From Burkholderiales bacterium (GTDB lineage Bacteria > Pseudomonadota > Gammaproteobacteria > Burkholderiales > Burkholderiaceae_C): a stretch of DNA of 64,000 nt. A model generated the notes under the pieces. That model saw nothing but the letters and a program-made list of their open reading frames with translations. It ran no database searches and was not told the origin of the DNA. A program made the position numbers and the translations under genes. This document shows, piece by piece, positions 56,396 through 64,000 of the stretch. The stretch is taken from positions 62,001 to 126,000 of the forward strand of contig JACPOK010000014.1 in assembly GCA_016191525.1 (NCBI GenBank), given 5' to 3'. Each line of letters opens with the position of its first letter. The stretch's first letter is position 1.

Positions 56396-57618
56396 TGCGT
56401 ATGACGTTTTCTGTAGCTGTCGAGGAACCTGGCGATGCGGCCGATGGCCTCGCGCAGGTCGTCTTCGTGGGGCAGGAAGACGATGCGGAAATGGTCGGGC
56501 GTGGCCCAGTTGAAACCCGTGCCCTGCACCAGCATGACGCGCGTTTCCTGCAGCAGCTCGAGGAAGAACTGGCGGTCGTCCTTGATGGGGTAGACCTTGG
56601 GATCGAGCTTCGGGAACATGTACAGCGCCGCGGACGGCTTGACGCAGCTGACGCCGGGAATGGCCGTGATCAGCTCGTAGGCCAGGTCGCGCTGGCGGCG
56701 CAAGCGCCCGCCGGGGGCCACCAGCTCGTTGATGCTCTGGTAGCCGCCCAACGCGGTCTGGATGGCCCACTGCCCGGGCACATTGGCGCACAGCCGCATG
56801 TTGGTGAGCATGTTCAGGCCTTCGATGTAGTCGGCCGCGGGCTTCTTGTCGCCCGACACCACCATCCAGCCGGCCCGGTAGCCGCACGAGCGGTAGCTCT
56901 TGGAAAGCGAATTGAACGTGAGCGTGAGCACGTCCTGCGACAGGCTGGCGATGGCGGTGTGCTTCACGCCGTCGTACAGCACCTTGTCGTAGACCTCGTC
57001 GGCCAGGATCACCAGGCCGTGCTGGCGCGCCAGGGACACGATGCCCTTGAGCAGGTCATCCGAATACAGGGCGCCGGTGGGATTGTTGGGGTTGATGACC
57101 ACGATGCCCTTGGTGCGGGGCGTGATCTTGCGCTTGATGTCCTCGATGTCGGGCATCCAGCCGTTGGACTCGTCGCAGATGTAGTGCACCGGGGTGCCGC
57201 CCGAGAGGCTGACGGCCGCCGTCCACAGCGGGTAGTCGGGCGCGGGCATCAGCAGCTCGTCGCCGTCATTGAGCAGCGCGTTGGTGGACATCACGATCAG
57301 CTCGCTGGCGCCATTGCCCAGGTAGATGTCGTCCAGGGTCACGCCCTTGATGCCCTGCTGCTGGGTGTAATGCATCACCGCCTTGCGGGCGCCGAAGATG
57401 CCCTTGCTGTCCGAATAGCCGGCCGAGGTGGGCAGGTTGCGGATCATGTCCTGCTGGATTTCCTCGGGCGCATCGAAGCCGAACGGGGCCATGTTGCCGA
57501 TGTTCAGGCGGATGATCTTGTGGCCTTCCTCCTCCATCTGCCGGGCGGCGTCCATGATGGGGCCCCGGATGTCGTAGCAGACGTTGGCAAGCTTGGCTGA
57601 TTTCTGGACGGTTTTCAA
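56392..57618 (-). CDS. alaC: PLP-dependent alanine-type aminotransferase (AlaC/AlaA-like)
   Basis: The 408-residue fold type I aminotransferase has the PLP lysine Lys240 in NSLSKSYRSCGYRAGW, plus VVINPNNPTGALYS and LVILADEVYDKVLYDG. Family members interconvert alanine with pyruvate or handle related amino acids. The exact specificity within AlaA, AlaC and YfbQ-like enzymes is not certain. It is the first gene of the alaC-hom-thrC unit. A TATAAT-like box at 57654-57659 lies between it and the divergent Mth938-like gene. Confidence 0.9.
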
Positions 57619-57720
57619 AGCCCCTCCGGCAGGGTTTTACAAGGGTGAAAACCTATAATTTGACCATAGTTCTGCCTCTATTTAGTGCAGCGCAACAATA
57701 AACCCCGGCCCCTCCGCACC

Positions 57721-58098
57721 ATGAAGCTGCAACCCGACCAGTCAGACGTCCAATCCATCAGCAGGTACGGCCCCGGCTGGGTGGGCGTGAACGGCGAAAA
57801 AATCACGGCAAGCGTCATCCTGGGCAGCAAGGGCCAGCGCGTGGACTGGCCGGCGGCGCGCTTCGAGGACCTGGGCCCCGCGCACTTCGAGCAGTTGGCT
57901 GGCGTGGACGCCGAGGTGGTGATCTTCGGCAGCGGCACGCGCATCCGCTTCCCCCAGGCCGCCTGGCTCAAGCCCCTGATGGCGCGCCGGATCGGCATCG
58001 AAACCATGGACACGGCAGCGGCCTGCCGCACCTACAACATCCTTGCGCAGGAGGGCCGCAACGTGGCAGTAGCCCTGCTGCTGGAGCAGCCGGCCTGA
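57721..58098 (+). CDS. Mth938-like domain protein (NDUFAF3-like)
   Basis: The frame is open a little earlier, but ATG 57721 (MKLQPDQSDVQSISRYGPGW) gives 125 residues, normal for this family. Core segments are VILGSKGQRVDWPAARFEDL, VVIFGSGTRIRFPQ and IGIETMDTAAACRTYNILAQEGRNVAVALLL. Human NDUFAF3 of the same fold is a complex I assembly factor; the bacterial role is not established. Divergent from alaC. Confidence 0.88.
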   Translation: MKLQPDQSDVQSISRYGPGWVGVNGEKITASVILGSKGQRVDWPAARFEDLGPAHFEQLAGVDAEVVIFGSGTRIRFPQAAWLKPLMARRIGIETMDTAAACRTYNILAQEGRNVAVALLLEQPA

Positions 58099-58206
58099 CC
58101 AGTTGGGGGTACCACCCCCGTTTCAGGTAAAATCATGGGTTGCAACGGGGCAAGCCCAGCCCCAGGTAGCAACGACCAACACCTGTCACATAGAGTACAA
58201 AATCCC

Positions 58207-58683
58207 ATGGCGATCGTTGTCAACAAACCCATCCCCGAATTTGAAGCGAACGCCACGGGCGGCATCAAAGTCACGAACACCTCGCACAACGGCGCCGTGC
58301 TGGTGCTGTACTTCTACCCGAAGGACAACACCCCGGGCTGCACCACGGAAGCGATGCAGTTCCGTGACAAGTACAAGGACTTCGTCAAGGCCGGCGCCCA
58401 GGTATTCGGCGTTTCGCGCGACAACATGAAGTCGCATGACGAGTTCAAGACCAAGCTGGAACTGCCGTTCGAGCTGATCGCCGATACCGAAGAAAAAATG
58501 TGCCACATGTTCGGCGTGGTCAAGAACAAGATCATGTACGGCAAGAAGGTCAAGGGCATCGAGCGCAGCACCTTCCTGATCGGCGCCGACGGCGTGCTGA
58601 AGCAGGAATGGCGCGGCCTGAAGGTCCCTGGCCACGTAGACGAAGTGCTCAAGGCCGTGAAGGCCCTGAAAAAGGCGGCCTGA
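58207..58683 (+). CDS. Peroxiredoxin, Bcp/PrxQ type
   Basis: ATG 58207 gives 158 residues. The peroxidatic Cys45 sits in YPKDNTPGCTTEAMQF. The protein has FGVSRDNMKSHDEFKTKLELPFELI and a C-terminal thioredoxin-fold helix. It reduces hydrogen peroxide and organic peroxides using thioredoxin. A hairpin of GGGGGT and ACCCCC arms (58105-58119) and a TAAAAT box (58128-58133) lie upstream. Confidence 0.95.
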   Translation: MAIVVNKPIPEFEANATGGIKVTNTSHNGAVLVLYFYPKDNTPGCTTEAMQFRDKYKDFVKAGAQVFGVSRDNMKSHDEFKTKLELPFELIADTEEKMCHMFGVVKNKIMYGKKVKGIERSTFLIGADGVLKQEWRGLKVPGHVDEVLKAVKALKKAA

Positions 58684-58745
58684 GCCGTCCGATGACACCA
58701 GCCCGGCAGTCCTGACGTTTTGTTGCAACAGGCCGCAGGCTGTGA

Positions 58746-58773
58746 TTGAAGCGTCACCGCACTTGTGCATAAT
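58746..58773 (+). promoter_or_regulatory. Possible sigma-70 promoter for a short transcript
   Basis: -35-like TTGAAG (58746-58751) is separated by 16 bases from -10-like CATAAT (58768-58773), with TGTG before the -10 box. A terminator begins only about 50 bases later, suggesting a small RNA. Confidence 0.4.
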
Positions 58774-58826
58774 GAATTCATGCCGTTGATTGCGACGCCC
58801 AGCGTCATCACTGCTGAACCAGACAA

Positions 58827-58854
58827 AGCCGCCCGGCTCGCCAGGCGGCTTTTT
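58827..58854 (+). terminator. Intrinsic terminator upstream of phoH
   Basis: Stem AGCCGCC (58827-58833) pairs with GGCGGCT (58844-58850) around a 10-base loop, followed by TTTT. It lies between the peroxiredoxin and PhoH genes and ends the former transcript or a short RNA started at about 58780. Confidence 0.88.
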
Positions 58855-58891
58855 CACTTCTTGACCCCCTCATCCGAGAGCCCCACCCCCC

Positions 58892-60595
58892 ATGCCCCTG
58901 CCTCCCGCCCCCACCAAGCGCGCCGCCCTGCTCTCGCTGGAAGCCTACGACGCTCCGGCCCGCACATCGCACAAGGCGCAGCGAAAAACGGAGGCGCAGT
59001 CCGACCACAACCCGTTGCCTGAGAAACCGCAGGCAGCGCTGGATTTCGACCCGCGCGCGGGTGGCGGTGAGTTGCTGCCCGAAACCGGCCACGCCGGCAA
59101 TGACTCAACGGCCGCGCGTGACGAACCGGCCGACAGCCCGGCCGGCCGCAGGCGCCAGAGCGCGCCGGTCCAGCCCGCGGCACGCCCCCGCAAGCCCAAG
59201 TCCACCGGGCCCAGCAAGCTTTTCGTGCTGGATACCAACGTGCTGATGCACGACCCGATGTGCCTGTTCCGCTTCGAGGAACACGACATCTTCCTGCCCA
59301 TGATCGTGCTGGAGGAGCTGGACGGCCACAAGAAGGGCATGACCGAGGTCGCCCGCAACGCCCGCCAGGCCAGCCGCACGCTGGACGCGCTGGCCGGCCA
59401 GCAGGGCGCGGACATCGCTTCCGGCCTCAAGCTCAGCACCACCGGCCACCGCGAGGCCGGCGGCTGCCTGTTCTTCCAGACCCAGGCGCTGGCCAACCAC
59501 TTGCCTTCCAGCCTGCCCCAGGGCAAGGCGGACAACCAGATCCTGGGCGTGGTGCAGGCCCTGGGCGAGCAGCATGCCCCGCGCGAGGTGGTGCTGGTGT
59601 CCAAGGACATCAACATGCGCGTCAAGGCGCGGGCCCTGGGCCTGGCGACCGACGATTACCAGAACGACAAGGTGCTGGACGACCTGGAACTGCTGTATTC
59701 GGGCGCCCTGGCGCTGCCGGGCGACTTCTGGGCCAAGCACGGCAAGACGGTGGAGAGCTGGCAAAGCGGCCAGCACACTTTCTACCGGATCACCGGGCCC
59801 ATCGTTCCCAGCCTGCTGATCAACCAGTTTGTCTATTTCGAGTCGCCCGGCGAGCCCAGCCTGTACGCCCGCGTGACCGAGATCCGCGCCAAGACCGCGG
59901 TGCTCAAGACACTGAAGGACTACGGCCACCTGAAGAATTCGGTCTGGGGCGTCACCACCCGCAACCGCGAGCAGAACTTCGCGATGAACCTGCTGACGGA
60001 CCCGGAGATCGACTTCGTCACCCTCACCGGCACCGCCGGCACCGGCAAGACGCTGATGGCCCTGGCCTCCGGCCTCACGCAGGTGCTGGACGACCGGCGC
60101 TACACCGAGATCATCATGACCCGCGCCACCGTGAGCGTGGGCGAGGACATCGGTTTCCTGCCCGGTACCGAGGAAGAAAAGATGGGCCCGTGGATGGGCG
60201 CGCTGGACGACAACCTGGAAGTGCTGGCCAAGACCGAGACCAGCGCCGGCGAATGGGGGCGCGCCGCCACCAACGAATTGATCCGCAGCCGCATCAAGAT
60301 CAAGAGCATGAACTTCATGCGCGGCCGCACCTTCCTGAACAAGTACGTGATCATCGACGAGGCGCAGAACCTGACGCCCAAGCAGATGAAGACGCTGATC
60401 ACCCGGGCCGGCCCCGGCACCAAGATCATCTGCATGGGCAACCTGGCGCAGATCGATACGCCCTACCTCACCGAAGGCTCATCGGGCCTGACGTTCGCGG
60501 TGGACAAGTTCAAGGGCTGGCCTCACAGCGGCCACATCACCCTGGCGCGCGGCGAGCGCTCCCGGCTGGCGGATTTCGCGAGCGAAGTGCTCTAG
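58892..60595 (+). CDS. PIN-PhoH family RNA-associated ATPase
   Basis: The 567-residue protein has a polar, disordered N-terminus (about 1-105), a PIN nuclease-like domain starting with Asp114 in VLDTNVLMHD, and IVLEELDGHKKGMTEVARNARQASR. A PhoH ATPase domain follows (about 350-560) with Walker A TGTAGTGKTLMALA (Lys386) and YVIIDEAQNLTPKQMKTLITRAGPGTKII. PhoH2-type PIN-PhoH proteins couple an RNase domain to an ATPase/helicase. It overlaps the convergent dnaB stop by four bases (CTAG at 60592-60595). Confidence 0.93.
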   Translation: MPLPPAPTKRAALLSLEAYDAPARTSHKAQRKTEAQSDHNPLPEKPQAALDFDPRAGGGELLPETGHAGNDSTAARDEPADSPAGRRRQSAPVQPAARPRKPKSTGPSKLFVLDTNVLMHDPMCLFRFEEHDIFLPMIVLEELDGHKKGMTEVARNARQASRTLDALAGQQGADIASGLKLSTTGHREAGGCLFFQTQALANHLPSSLPQGKADNQILGVVQALGEQHAPREVVLVSKDINMRVKARALGLATDDYQNDKVLDDLELLYSGALALPGDFWAKHGKTVESWQSGQHTFYRITGPIVPSLLINQFVYFESPGEPSLYARVTEIRAKTAVLKTLKDYGHLKNSVWGVTTRNREQNFAMNLLTDPEIDFVTLTGTAGTGKTLMALASGLTQVLDDRRYTEIIMTRATVSVGEDIGFLPGTEEEKMGPWMGALDDNLEVLAKTETSAGEWGRAATNELIRSRIKIKSMNFMRGRTFLNKYVIIDEAQNLTPKQMKTLITRAGPGTKIICMGNLAQIDTPYLTEGSSGLTFAVDKFKGWPHSGHITLARGERSRLADFASEVL

Positions 60596-61995
60596 AAATC
60601 GCCGCCCCCCGAGGCTAGCGACTCGAACTTGGTCAATGGCTTCAGGAAAGCCAGCTTGCAGGTGCCGGTGGGGCCGTTGCGCTGCTTGCTGATGATGATC
60701 TCGGCGACGCCGGGCTCCTTGGAGTCCTTGTTGTAGTAGTCGTCGCGGTAGATGAACATGATGACGTCGGCGTCCTGCTCGATCGCGCCTGATTCGCGCA
60801 GGTCGCTCATCATCGGGCGCTTGTCGGTGCGCGACTCTACACCGCGGGACAGCTGCGACAGCGCGATCACCGGGCACTGCAGTTCCTTGGCCAGCATCTT
60901 CAGCCCGCGCGAGATTTCGCCCACGGCTGTGGCGCGGTTCTCGTCGTTCATGCTGGACGACACGCTCATCAGCTGCAGGTAATCGACCACGATCAGGCCC
61001 AGCTTGCCGCACTGGCGCGCCAGCCGTCGCGCATTCGCGCGCAGCTCGCTCGTGGTGAGGCCCGGCGTCTCGTCGATGTGCAATGAGACGTTGCGCAGCT
61101 TCTCGATGGCCTCTGTCAGGCGCGGCCACTCGTCGTCGGTGAGCTTGCCGGTGCGCAGGTGGGTCTGGTCAATGCGGCCGATCGAGCCGACGATACGCAC
61201 CGCCAGCTGCGAGGCACCCATTTCCATGGAAAACACCGCTACCGGCAGGCCTTCGTTCAAGGCCACGTGCTCGGCAATGTTGATGGCCAGTGCTGTCTTG
61301 CCCATGGACGGACGGGCGGCCAGCACGATCATGTCGCCAGCCTGGAAGCCCGAGGTCATCCGGTCCAGGTCATAGAAGCCTGTGGGCACCCCGGTGATGT
61401 CGTTCGGGTTGTCGGCCATCTCCTGGACCCGGTCCAGCAGCTGCACCACCAGGGAGTCCATGCCCTGGAAGCCCTGTTTCATCCGCGAGCCTTCCTCGCC
61501 GATGTTGAATATCTTCTGCTCGGCTTCGTCCAGGATCTTGTCAACGGCCTTGCCCTGCGTGTTGAACGCGGCGGTGGCGATCTCGTCGGAGGCGGAGACC
61601 AGTTTGCGCAGGATCGACCGCTCGCGCACGATCTCCGCGTAGCGGCGGATGTTGCTGGCGCTCGGAACGTACTGCGCCAGCGAGTTCAGGTAGGCCAGGC
61701 CGCCGATCTCCTCCGCCTTGCCGAGGCCCTGGAGCTGCTCGTAGACGGTGATCACGTCGGCGGGCTTGGTCGCATTGATCAGGCCGCCGATGGAGGCGTA
61801 GATCAGCCGGTGCTCGTAGCGGTAGAAGTCGCTGTCGGTGAGCAGGTCGCCCACCCGGTCCCAGGCGCCGTTGTCCAGCAGCAGCCCGCCCAGCACACTG
61901 GATTCAGCCTCTATGGAATGCGGGGGGATGCGCAGTTGCGCGACCTGGTGGTCGTGCGAAAAATCGTCATCGACGGCGGAAAAGACAGCGGACAT
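60592..61995 (-). CDS. dnaB: Replicative DNA helicase DnaB
   Basis: ATG 61995 gives 467 residues. The N-terminal primase-interaction domain (about 20-130) contains PPHSIEAESSVLGGLLLD. The RecA-like helicase domain has Walker A ARPSMGKTALAINIA (227-241), LTTSELRANARRLARQ and LIVVDYLQLMS with Walker B. It forms the hexameric ring helicase at the replication fork. The rpsF-priB-rpsR-rplI cluster lies upstream on the same strand, separated by a terminator, as in many beta- and gammaproteobacteria. Confidence 0.97.
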   Translation of the reverse strand: MSAVFSAVDDDFSHDHQVAQLRIPPHSIEAESSVLGGLLLDNGAWDRVGDLLTDSDFYRYEHRLIYASIGGLINATKPADVITVYEQLQGLGKAEEIGGLAYLNSLAQYVPSASNIRRYAEIVRERSILRKLVSASDEIATAAFNTQGKAVDKILDEAEQKIFNIGEEGSRMKQGFQGMDSLVVQLLDRVQEMADNPNDITGVPTGFYDLDRMTSGFQAGDMIVLAARPSMGKTALAINIAEHVALNEGLPVAVFSMEMGASQLAVRIVGSIGRIDQTHLRTGKLTDDEWPRLTEAIEKLRNVSLHIDETPGLTTSELRANARRLARQCGKLGLIVVDYLQLMSVSSSMNDENRATAVGEISRGLKMLAKELQCPVIALSQLSRGVESRTDKRPMMSDLRESGAIEQDADVIMFIYRDDYYNKDSKEPGVAEIIISKQRNGPTGTCKLAFLKPLTKFESLASGGGDF

Positions 61996-62118
61996 GGAAG
62001 CCTCGGGATAAGCCGTTGATGCTACGCCCGGCATGGCCGGGAGTCACGGGACAAGCTTGTGGATAACTGGTGGGTTTCCGGTGCGCGGAGGCGGAAAACC
62101 TGTTGTCAAAAAGAAAAA

Positions 62119-62143
62119 GCCGCCCCGAAAGGCGGCCTTTTTT
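62119..62143 (-). terminator. Intrinsic terminator after rplI
   Basis: Arms GCCGCC (62119-62124) and GGCGGC (62131-62136) pair around CCGAAA, with A-run before and T-run after, so it works on both strands. On the minus strand it ends the ribosomal operon, 16 bases beyond the rplI stop. Confidence 0.9.
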
Positions 62144-62158
62144 GCGGGAGAACGGTTA

Positions 62159-62611
62159 TTACGCGGTTTCGCCCAGCACTGTGACGTTGATGTCGACCAC
62201 CACGTCGGTATGCAGCTGCACGCTGACGCTGCTGTCGCCCACGATCTTGATCGGGCCGTTGGGCATGCGGATCTGCGACTTCACGACCTTGTAGCCCTGC
62301 TTGCCCAGCTCTTCAGCGATGTCGAAATTTGTCACGGAGCCGAACAGGCGGCCGTCCACGCCGGCCTTCTGGGTCAGCTTGATGGTGGTGCCGGCCAGCT
62401 TTTCGCCCTGGCCCTGCATTTCGGCCAGCTTGGCGGCAGCGGCCTTTTCCAGCTCGACGCGCTTGGCTTCGAATTCGGCCTTGTTGGCTTCAGTGGCGCG
62501 GCGGGCGCGGCCCTGGGGGATCAGGAAGTTGCGGGCGTAACCGTCCTTGACCTTGACAATGGCGCCGAGGTCACCGACGTTGGGGACCTTGTCCAGAAGG
62601 ATGACTTGCAT
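62159..62611 (-). CDS. rplI: 50S ribosomal protein L9
   Basis: The 150-residue protein begins [21 protein letters not shown] and has [18 protein letters not shown], the linker helix, and the C-terminal domain starting [21 protein letters not shown]. Length and motifs are complete. It binds 23S rRNA at the base of the L1 stalk. Last gene of rpsF-priB-rpsR-rplI. Confidence 0.98.
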   Translation of the reverse strand: MQVILLDKVPNVGDLGAIVKVKDGYARNFLIPQGRARRATEANKAEFEAKRVELEKAAAAKLAEMQGQGEKLAGTTIKLTQKAGVDGRLFGSVTNFDIAEELGKQGYKVVKSQIRMPNGPIKIVGDSSVSVQLHTDVVVDINVTVLGETA

Positions 62612-62623
62612 GTTCTTCGCTCC

Positions 62624-62905
62624 TTAGATGCGGTGCTGGTCGCTGTACGGGACCAGAGCCAGGAAGCGGGCACGCTTGATGGCGGTGTTGAGCTGGCGCT
62701 GGTAGATCGCGCGGGTGCCGGTCAGGCGGGCCGGGATGATCTTGCCGTTTTCGGCGATGAAGTCACGCAGGGTGTCGACATCCTTGTAGTCGATTTCCTC
62801 GACGCCGGCGACGGTGAAGCGGCAAAAGCGCTTGCGCTTGAACAGCAGCGACTGGGTGTTGCGCTTCGGACGCTTGTCCTTGTTGAATTTCTTGAATGCG
62901 GGCAT
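62624..62905 (-). CDS. rpsR: 30S ribosomal protein S18
   Basis: The 93-residue protein contains the characteristic [38 protein letters not shown] and [13 protein letters not shown]. It binds the platform of the small subunit beside S6. The gaps to the neighbours are short (12 and 16 bases), so the genes are co-transcribed. Confidence 0.98.
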   Translation of the reverse strand: MPAFKKFNKDKRPKRNTQSLLFKRKRFCRFTVAGVEEIDYKDVDTLRDFIAENGKIIPARLTGTRAIYQRQLNTAIKRARFLALVPYSDQHRI

Positions 62906-62921
62906 GTGGGCCTCTCGAAAA

Positions 62922-63209
62922 TTAATCTTGAACGAATGACTGGATATGGAGCACGGGGTGTTTGCCGTTGCGCGGGGTCGCCAGGAATCCGGTGAACTTC
63001 CAGTTGCCGCCGATGGGCTGCCGGACCAGCGTTTCCGCCATGGATCCGAAGGCCACCGCCTTGACCACCACCTTCACCTGCCTTTGCTGCCCCGCTTCCT
63101 CGACCTGCGACTCGTGTTCGAGCGTGAAGTTGAGGGCGGGCAGTCCGGCCGGTGTGTACCGCAAGGCGCTGGCCTCGGCGATACAGGCAGTCAGGACAAC
63201 CTGGTTCAC
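62922..63209 (-). CDS. priB: Primosomal replication protein N
   Basis: The 95-residue single OB-fold protein begins [20 protein letters not shown] and contains [15 protein letters not shown] and [15 protein letters not shown]. PriB stabilises PriA on forked DNA during replication restart. It lies between rpsF and rpsR, the usual place in beta- and gammaproteobacteria. Confidence 0.94.
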   Translation of the reverse strand: MNQVVLTACIAEASALRYTPAGLPALNFTLEHESQVEEAGQQRQVKVVVKAVAFGSMAETLVRQPIGGNWKFTGFLATPRNGKHPVLHIQSFVQD

Positions 63210-63225
63210 TCCTGGCGTTTCCGCC

Positions 63226-63591
63226 TTACGACTGGTACTCCGCCTGCTGGGCCTTGCGTGCTTCTTCGCGCTCGACCGTCTTCATCATCGAAGAAGAGCC
63301 GGTTTCGGCCTTCTTCCTGACCACGGTGAGGTGGCGCAGCACGGCGTCGTTGAAGCGGAATGCATGCTCCAGCTCGGCCATCACGGCGTTGTCGGCCTCG
63401 ATGTTGACGCACAGGTAGTGGGCCTTGCCCAGCTTGTTGATCTGATAGGCCAGCTGGCGGCGGCCCCAGTCTTCCACGCGGTGCACTTTGCCGCCGCCGG
63501 CGGTGATCATGCCCTTGTAGCGTTCCAGCATGGCCGGAACCTGTTCGCTCTGGTCCGGATGGATCAGCAAGATGATTTCGTAATGACGCAT
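63226..63591 (-). CDS. rpsF: 30S ribosomal protein S6
   Basis: A longer frame exists, but the true start is ATG 63591 with AAGGAG upstream ([21 protein letters not shown]; 121 aa). Conserved segments are [38 protein letters not shown] and [13 protein letters not shown]. It pairs with S18 on the small-subunit platform and heads the operon. Confidence 0.98.
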   Translation of the reverse strand: MRHYEIILLIHPDQSEQVPAMLERYKGMITAGGGKVHRVEDWGRRQLAYQINKLGKAHYLCVNIEADNAVMAELEHAFRFNDAVLRHLTVVRKKAETGSSSMMKTVEREEARKAQQAEYQS

Positions 63592-63685
63592 GTATTCTCC
63601 TTGTGGATAAGGCGCCGGCGGAAAGCCGGAGCCCGGGTAAGCCACCCGCAGCGTCTAAAAGCGGTGTGGCAAGGCAAAGCCGTAG

Positions 63686-63714
63686 ATTATAGCCCGATCC
63701 GGGCTGACCTGTCC
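63686..63714 (-). promoter_or_regulatory. Promoter of the rpsF-priB-rpsR-rplI operon
   Basis: On the minus strand a perfect -10 TATAAT (63691-63686) follows a -35-like GGACAG (63714-63709) with 17 bases between. It lies about 95 bases before the rpsF start. Confidence 0.65.
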
Positions 63715-63724
63715 GGCGCCCGGC

Positions 63725-64000
63725 TCAGTGGTCGTTCAGCGCGTTGTCCAGCGGCGCGTACTTTTCCGGCCCCACAGCCTCGCGGATCTTGGGCGCCAAT
63801 TCCAGCAGTTGCTCGAAATTGCCAGCGGCTTCCACGGCCAGGTTGAGCCGGAAGCCCCGCAGGCCCAGCCCGGCCGTAAGCTGGGTGGCGATCAGGTATG
63901 CCTCGGCGTAGCGTTCCTGGGGGCTGCGCTCCTTGTGCTGCCTGACAGCCTGCGCCACGGCGCTGGCGGCAGCGTCCTCGGCCGCCGTCAGCTGCGGCGC
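63725..64000 (-). CDS. Hypothetical protein, C-terminal part (runs off the window edge)
   Basis: The frame is open from the window edge (64000) to a stop at 63725. It encodes 91 residues beginning APQLTAAEDAAASAVAQAV and ending GPEKYAPLDNALNDH. The segment LRGFRLNLAVEAAGNFEQLL suggests an alpha/beta fold, but I do not recognise the family. It reads leftward toward the ribosomal operon promoter. The N-terminus is outside the window. Confidence 0.55.
   Translation of the reverse strand, partial: APQLTAAEDAAASAVAQAVRQHKERSPQERYAEAYLIATQLTAGLGLRGFRLNLAVEAAGNFEQLLELAPKIREAVGPEKYAPLDNALNDH

Noticed and set aside
57654..57659. TATAAT as a firm promoter for the Mth938-like gene
   Set aside because: The -10 box is perfect, but no acceptable -35 was found at 16-18 bases; it is mentioned only as a possibility in the alaC entry.

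Overview
The window is about 67% GC by eye, densely packed chromosomal DNA, almost certainly from a betaproteobacterium of the order Burkholderiales, family Comamonadaceae (Ramlibacter/Variovorax/Polaromonas-like). The support is the gene repertoire: Bug/TctC-type binding protein, Omp32-type porin, HutF/HutG histidine pathway, rpsF-priB-rpsR-rplI, alaC-hom-thrC followed by mobB-moeA-moaD-moaE, and PIN-PhoH. A further hint is a short dispersed repeat that begins with GATAGC-type sequence, which I recall as common in this family. Genus cannot be fixed from the sequence alone. There is no tRNA, rRNA, CRISPR array, phage or transposase.

Layout. 1-2.2 kb: end of a sugar/polyol catabolic operon (Gfo/Idh/MocA oxidoreductase, DUF993 aldolase-like protein, xylose-isomerase-like TIM barrel). 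2.2-9.5 kb: bactofilin, a secreted hypothetical, the GspB/GspA (ExeB/ExeA) pair, two MFS transporters and an AraC regulator. 9.5-20.2 kb: a divergent histidine-utilisation locus. hutC-hutD-hutI-hutG-hutF reads left. hutU-hutH plus a three-gene NitT/TauT-type ABC transporter reads right. A HutC-type palindrome sits inside the hutU promoter. 20.3-22.8 kb: small coupled ORFs, then a coupled PAP2-lipid kinase-metallophosphoesterase operon. 23-27.2 kb: a UvrA2-type protein and small or membrane hypotheticals. 27.3-35 kb: porin, orphan OmpR-type regulator and a tripartite RND efflux pump. 35-40.3 kb: an accessory-looking stretch with a propeller-type surface lipoprotein behind a CRP-like site, an unknown 329-aa protein, and a FecR-domain secreted protein next to a TPR plus Slam-like outer-membrane barrel. 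40.4-51 kb: acyl-CoA ligase, solute-binding proteins, ClpB with a sigma-32 promoter, an FAD monooxygenase, a Bug protein and MarR. 51-57.6 kb: molybdopterin genes and alaC-hom-thrC. 57.7-64 kb: Mth938-like protein, peroxiredoxin, PhoH, DnaB and the rpsF-priB-rpsR-rplI operon.

The most unusual signal is a 64-base dispersed element present six times, always in the same length register: 143-206, 13021-13084, 25846-25909, 36238-36301, 40338-40401 and 53582-53645. It keeps one open frame with a recognisable peptide pattern (IA[A/P]xA...RA...FxSE). One copy is translated inside HutD, an antisense copy supplies the last codons and stop of the UvrA2 gene, and another supplies the stop of the first oxidoreductase. 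This looks like a protein-compatible miniature element comparable in behaviour to the Rickettsia palindromic elements. The second most interesting signal is the FecR-domain protein with its Slam-like partner, a possible type XI secretion pair.
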